From positions 41,736,473-41,800,472 of the forward strand of contig NC_052046.1 of assembly GCF_015832195.1 (NCBI RefSeq): a stretch of 64,000 nucleotides of DNA. The letters run 5' to 3'. The notes beneath the pieces were generated by a model. The model searched no databases. It saw only the letters and a program-made list of their open reading frames with translations, and was not told where the DNA came from. A program made the translations under genes and the position numbers. This document shows, in pieces, positions 61,600 through 64,000 of this stretch. Source of the DNA: Motacilla alba alba. Its lineage: Eukaryota > Chordata > Aves > Passeriformes > Motacillidae. Position 1 is the stretch's first letter. Every line of letters starts with the position of its first letter.

Positions 61600-62154
61600 A
61601 TGATTCTTCTCAGCACATGTGGGAGCAGAAAGAAAATAAGAGGGGAAACAAACTCGCATGGGTTGAGATAAAGTCAGTTTAATAAAACAAAAGAGAATGT
61701 TGCATGTGTGCAAGCAAAGGGGAGGAAAAAAAGGAAAGATTTTATTCTTTATTTCCCACCAGTGAATGATATCCAGCCACTTCCTGGGAAGCAAGGCTTC
61801 AGCACACACAGCAGATGGTCCAGAAGGCAAACACCATAAGCAATGAAGGCCACACCTTTCTCCTTCTTTCCCTTAGGTTTTGTACCTGCACAGACATCCT
61901 GTGATGTAGAATACCCCTTTGGTCAGTTTGGGCTGGCTGTCCCAGCTACATGCACTCTAGGATCCTGCCCACCCCCAGCCTCCTGGCCTGTGTGGGGAGG
62001 GTGTTGGAGAGAGAGGCTGGTGCTGTGCCAGCACTGCTCAGCAGCAGCCAAGGCACTGCTGTGTTGACAACACCTTTCCAGCTGCTAATGCAAAGCGCAG
62101 CACTGGGGGGGCTGCTGTGGGAAAATGAACTTCACTTCAGCCAGACCAAATGCA
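61600..62154 (-). mobile_element. Avian ERVL-like LTR in opposite orientation
   Basis: The plus strand carries ACTCGCATGGGTTGAGATAA, AGTCAGTTTAATAAAAC, ACCCCTTTGGTCAGTTTGGG, CTGGCTGTCCCAGCTACATG, CACTGCTCAGCAGCAGCC and, at the end, CTTCAGCCAGACCAAATGCA. I recognise this as the reverse complement of a widespread avian LTR, ending with the TG of the element near 62154. The left limit is vague. Confidence 0.65.
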
Positions 62155-64000
62155 AGTTTAACAGTGGTAATAGATGTGTGCAGAAAAATCCCTGGCATTT
62201 GGGTGAGTTATATTATTTGTGTGAGTTACATTATCCTAATTGAGAAGTCAGCCATTTGACTGCATTTGAACCATCTGATTCTGTTTAAATCTCCTTTTAT
62301 GGTTTCCAAGCCTGCTAAAATGCAAATCTGCCTCTGGATTACTCTCAAGGCAATTGCAAAAACTCTCATTATGTAAAATGGCCACGTTTGACATCCACAA
62401 GCTAGCAGACACGAAATGGGAGCAATTAACCTTATATTGAGTCTAATGGAATGAAATGTCAGAGAGGAGGACAGTGACTCAAGGCATAGGAGTAATTTAT
62501 TAAAGAATCAGAGCTGGTTGCCTTGCAGCACGTGCCAGTATACAAGTCACCAACTATCTCCTTCTATAGAATCAGAATTTCAGGCTTCAGCAACTACTGT
62601 GTGTATGCTTCCACTGTAGGAGCTTGATTATTATGAAACTCCTCGGTATTTGATTTGGTTACAGATAATTTTTCTCTTTTGTACAAGCTACAGAAGAAAA
62701 ATGACCTACAAAATATACTGGTAGGGAAGTGCAGGTGGTGAGAGGCAAGGTCCTTTTTGTCAACAGAGTGCAATCAGGAGCTACAAACACAGTTTGTCTT
62801 CCAGATGGATATTCAGAACCTGACAGGAAAACTGTGAGTCAGGGAACTTGTGAACCAGAGAAAGACCATAGGAACTGTTTACTGCACAGAAGAGCACAAA
62901 GACAGACAAACATGTTGTAAATGACTGTTGCTGGCTCCCAGAGGCTGAAGTAACACTTGACACAGATTATCTGGAACAGAATTCTTCTTAATTAGATCCA
63001 AAAAGGGCAAGAAATCAACAGCAAAATCTGCAGGCCCATTTTCCAATAGCAGTATGAAGGTACATGTAGGGCCAATCTGAAAAACTGAACTGCAGAACTG
63101 TTCCTCTTTCTATGATAACTAAGACCTCATGAAAATGAGGTAGGACAAGACTTCTGAGAGTCATTAGTTCATTGTTCTGCTTGAACTAGGGAAATGTTAA
63201 AACATAAGCAATAACATAATAAATACTCTGTCTTCACTGTAGATTTGAAAATGTTAGAAACTTAATTCAATATCTTACTTGCAGTTGCTATGATTTAGCC
63301 TGTAATTACAGAATTATGCTTTGTGTTTTCATATAATCCAGACTCAATTACTGCACCAGCTGTATGGATTGCTTGTTGGAAGCCTGTGTCCAAATTACTT
63401 TCCTTTCCTGCTTCATACAGACCAATTTGAAAAGAAGATTATGAAATTTCTCACATCTCGTGTCCCAGTAGCTGCCTCTAATGTATTTCAGAGGTATGAT
63501 TACTTGCCCAGTTGCTGAGGCTGTACTCACTGTGCTGCAGTGTCTGCTTCAGCCTTTCAGAGAAATGTTTATGGGTGCATGTATTAATTTCCTGGAGTCT
63601 CTGTACTTGAGCTATAACTCAATCCTCTGTAATTGATCAAGGCAGGTAAATATTTTTTAGCATGCCAACTGTCTCTGCTTCTGTTCTAATCCTCTGGTAA
63701 GAAGCTCATTATGAAGAAATCTTTCCAATCTTTGACCAGTGAAAGTTGGTCATTAATAAAGGATGAGGATTATCCTGACAAGGAATTATCCTGATGCTCT
63801 GATATTATTCTGATAATTTGCTTGAGAAGTACACAGGTTGATGCCTGTAAAGTACTATTTCTTCTTCATTATCATATTGAAAAAGTAATTAGGTATTCAA
63901 AGCCTGATGTGAACAAGACTTAAAAGGAATGGAGAATTTTTTCAGGAAATCTGGGAACTCTGTGTGTCTCCAAATTGCTGCTTCCACACATTCCAACAAT
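62155..64000. other. Intergenic, nothing recognised
   Basis: AT-rich sequence to the right edge. A few near-repeats of TTATCCTGA/ATTATTCTGAT occur around 63770-63815. No exon of a neighbouring aminopeptidase (ERAP) gene or of any other gene is recognisable. Confidence 0.6.

Overview
The window is vertebrate nuclear DNA, very probably from a bird and most likely a songbird. It is AT-rich and intron-rich, with CR1 retrotransposon tails in both orientations, several avian-type endogenous retrovirus LTRs, and a SINE whose head looks like tRNA-Ile and whose tail looks like CR1, a combination I associate with passerines. There are no prokaryotic features. Repeat family names come from recognition, not from a database search.

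The only protein-coding gene I can support is LNPEP (leucyl-cystinyl aminopeptidase, also called IRAP or oxytocinase) on the minus strand. Its first ten coding exons run from the start codon at 41622 down to 1199; the remaining exons lie beyond the left edge. All ten exons have GT..AG boundaries, their phases join without a break, and together they give 648 codons plus 2 nt. In the joined numbering the zinc ligands fall at H464, H468 and E487, the exopeptidase motif GAMEN at 428-432 and the catalytic tyrosine at 549. Exon 1 codes for only six residues plus one base and lies in a CpG island (about 41480-42090) that must hold the promoter. Intron 1 is about 22.9 kb.

Intron contents: intron 9 has a CR1 reverse-transcriptase fragment. 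Intron 7 has a decayed retroviral env-to-LTR remnant antisense to LNPEP. Intron 3 has the tRNA-Ile/CR1 SINE. Intron 1 has four CR1 tails, one ERVK-like solo LTR, a 17-G run and some hairpins.

Upstream of LNPEP (42.1-64 kb) I see no gene. A broken retroelement-like reading frame lies at 42276-42632. A repeat-rich block at 56.5-62.2 kb holds two related LTRs in the same orientation, a long CR1, a short CR1 tail and a third LTR in the opposite orientation. The rest is AT-rich sequence with small microsatellites. I found no tRNA or rRNA genes, no CRISPR array and no convincing new biological system.
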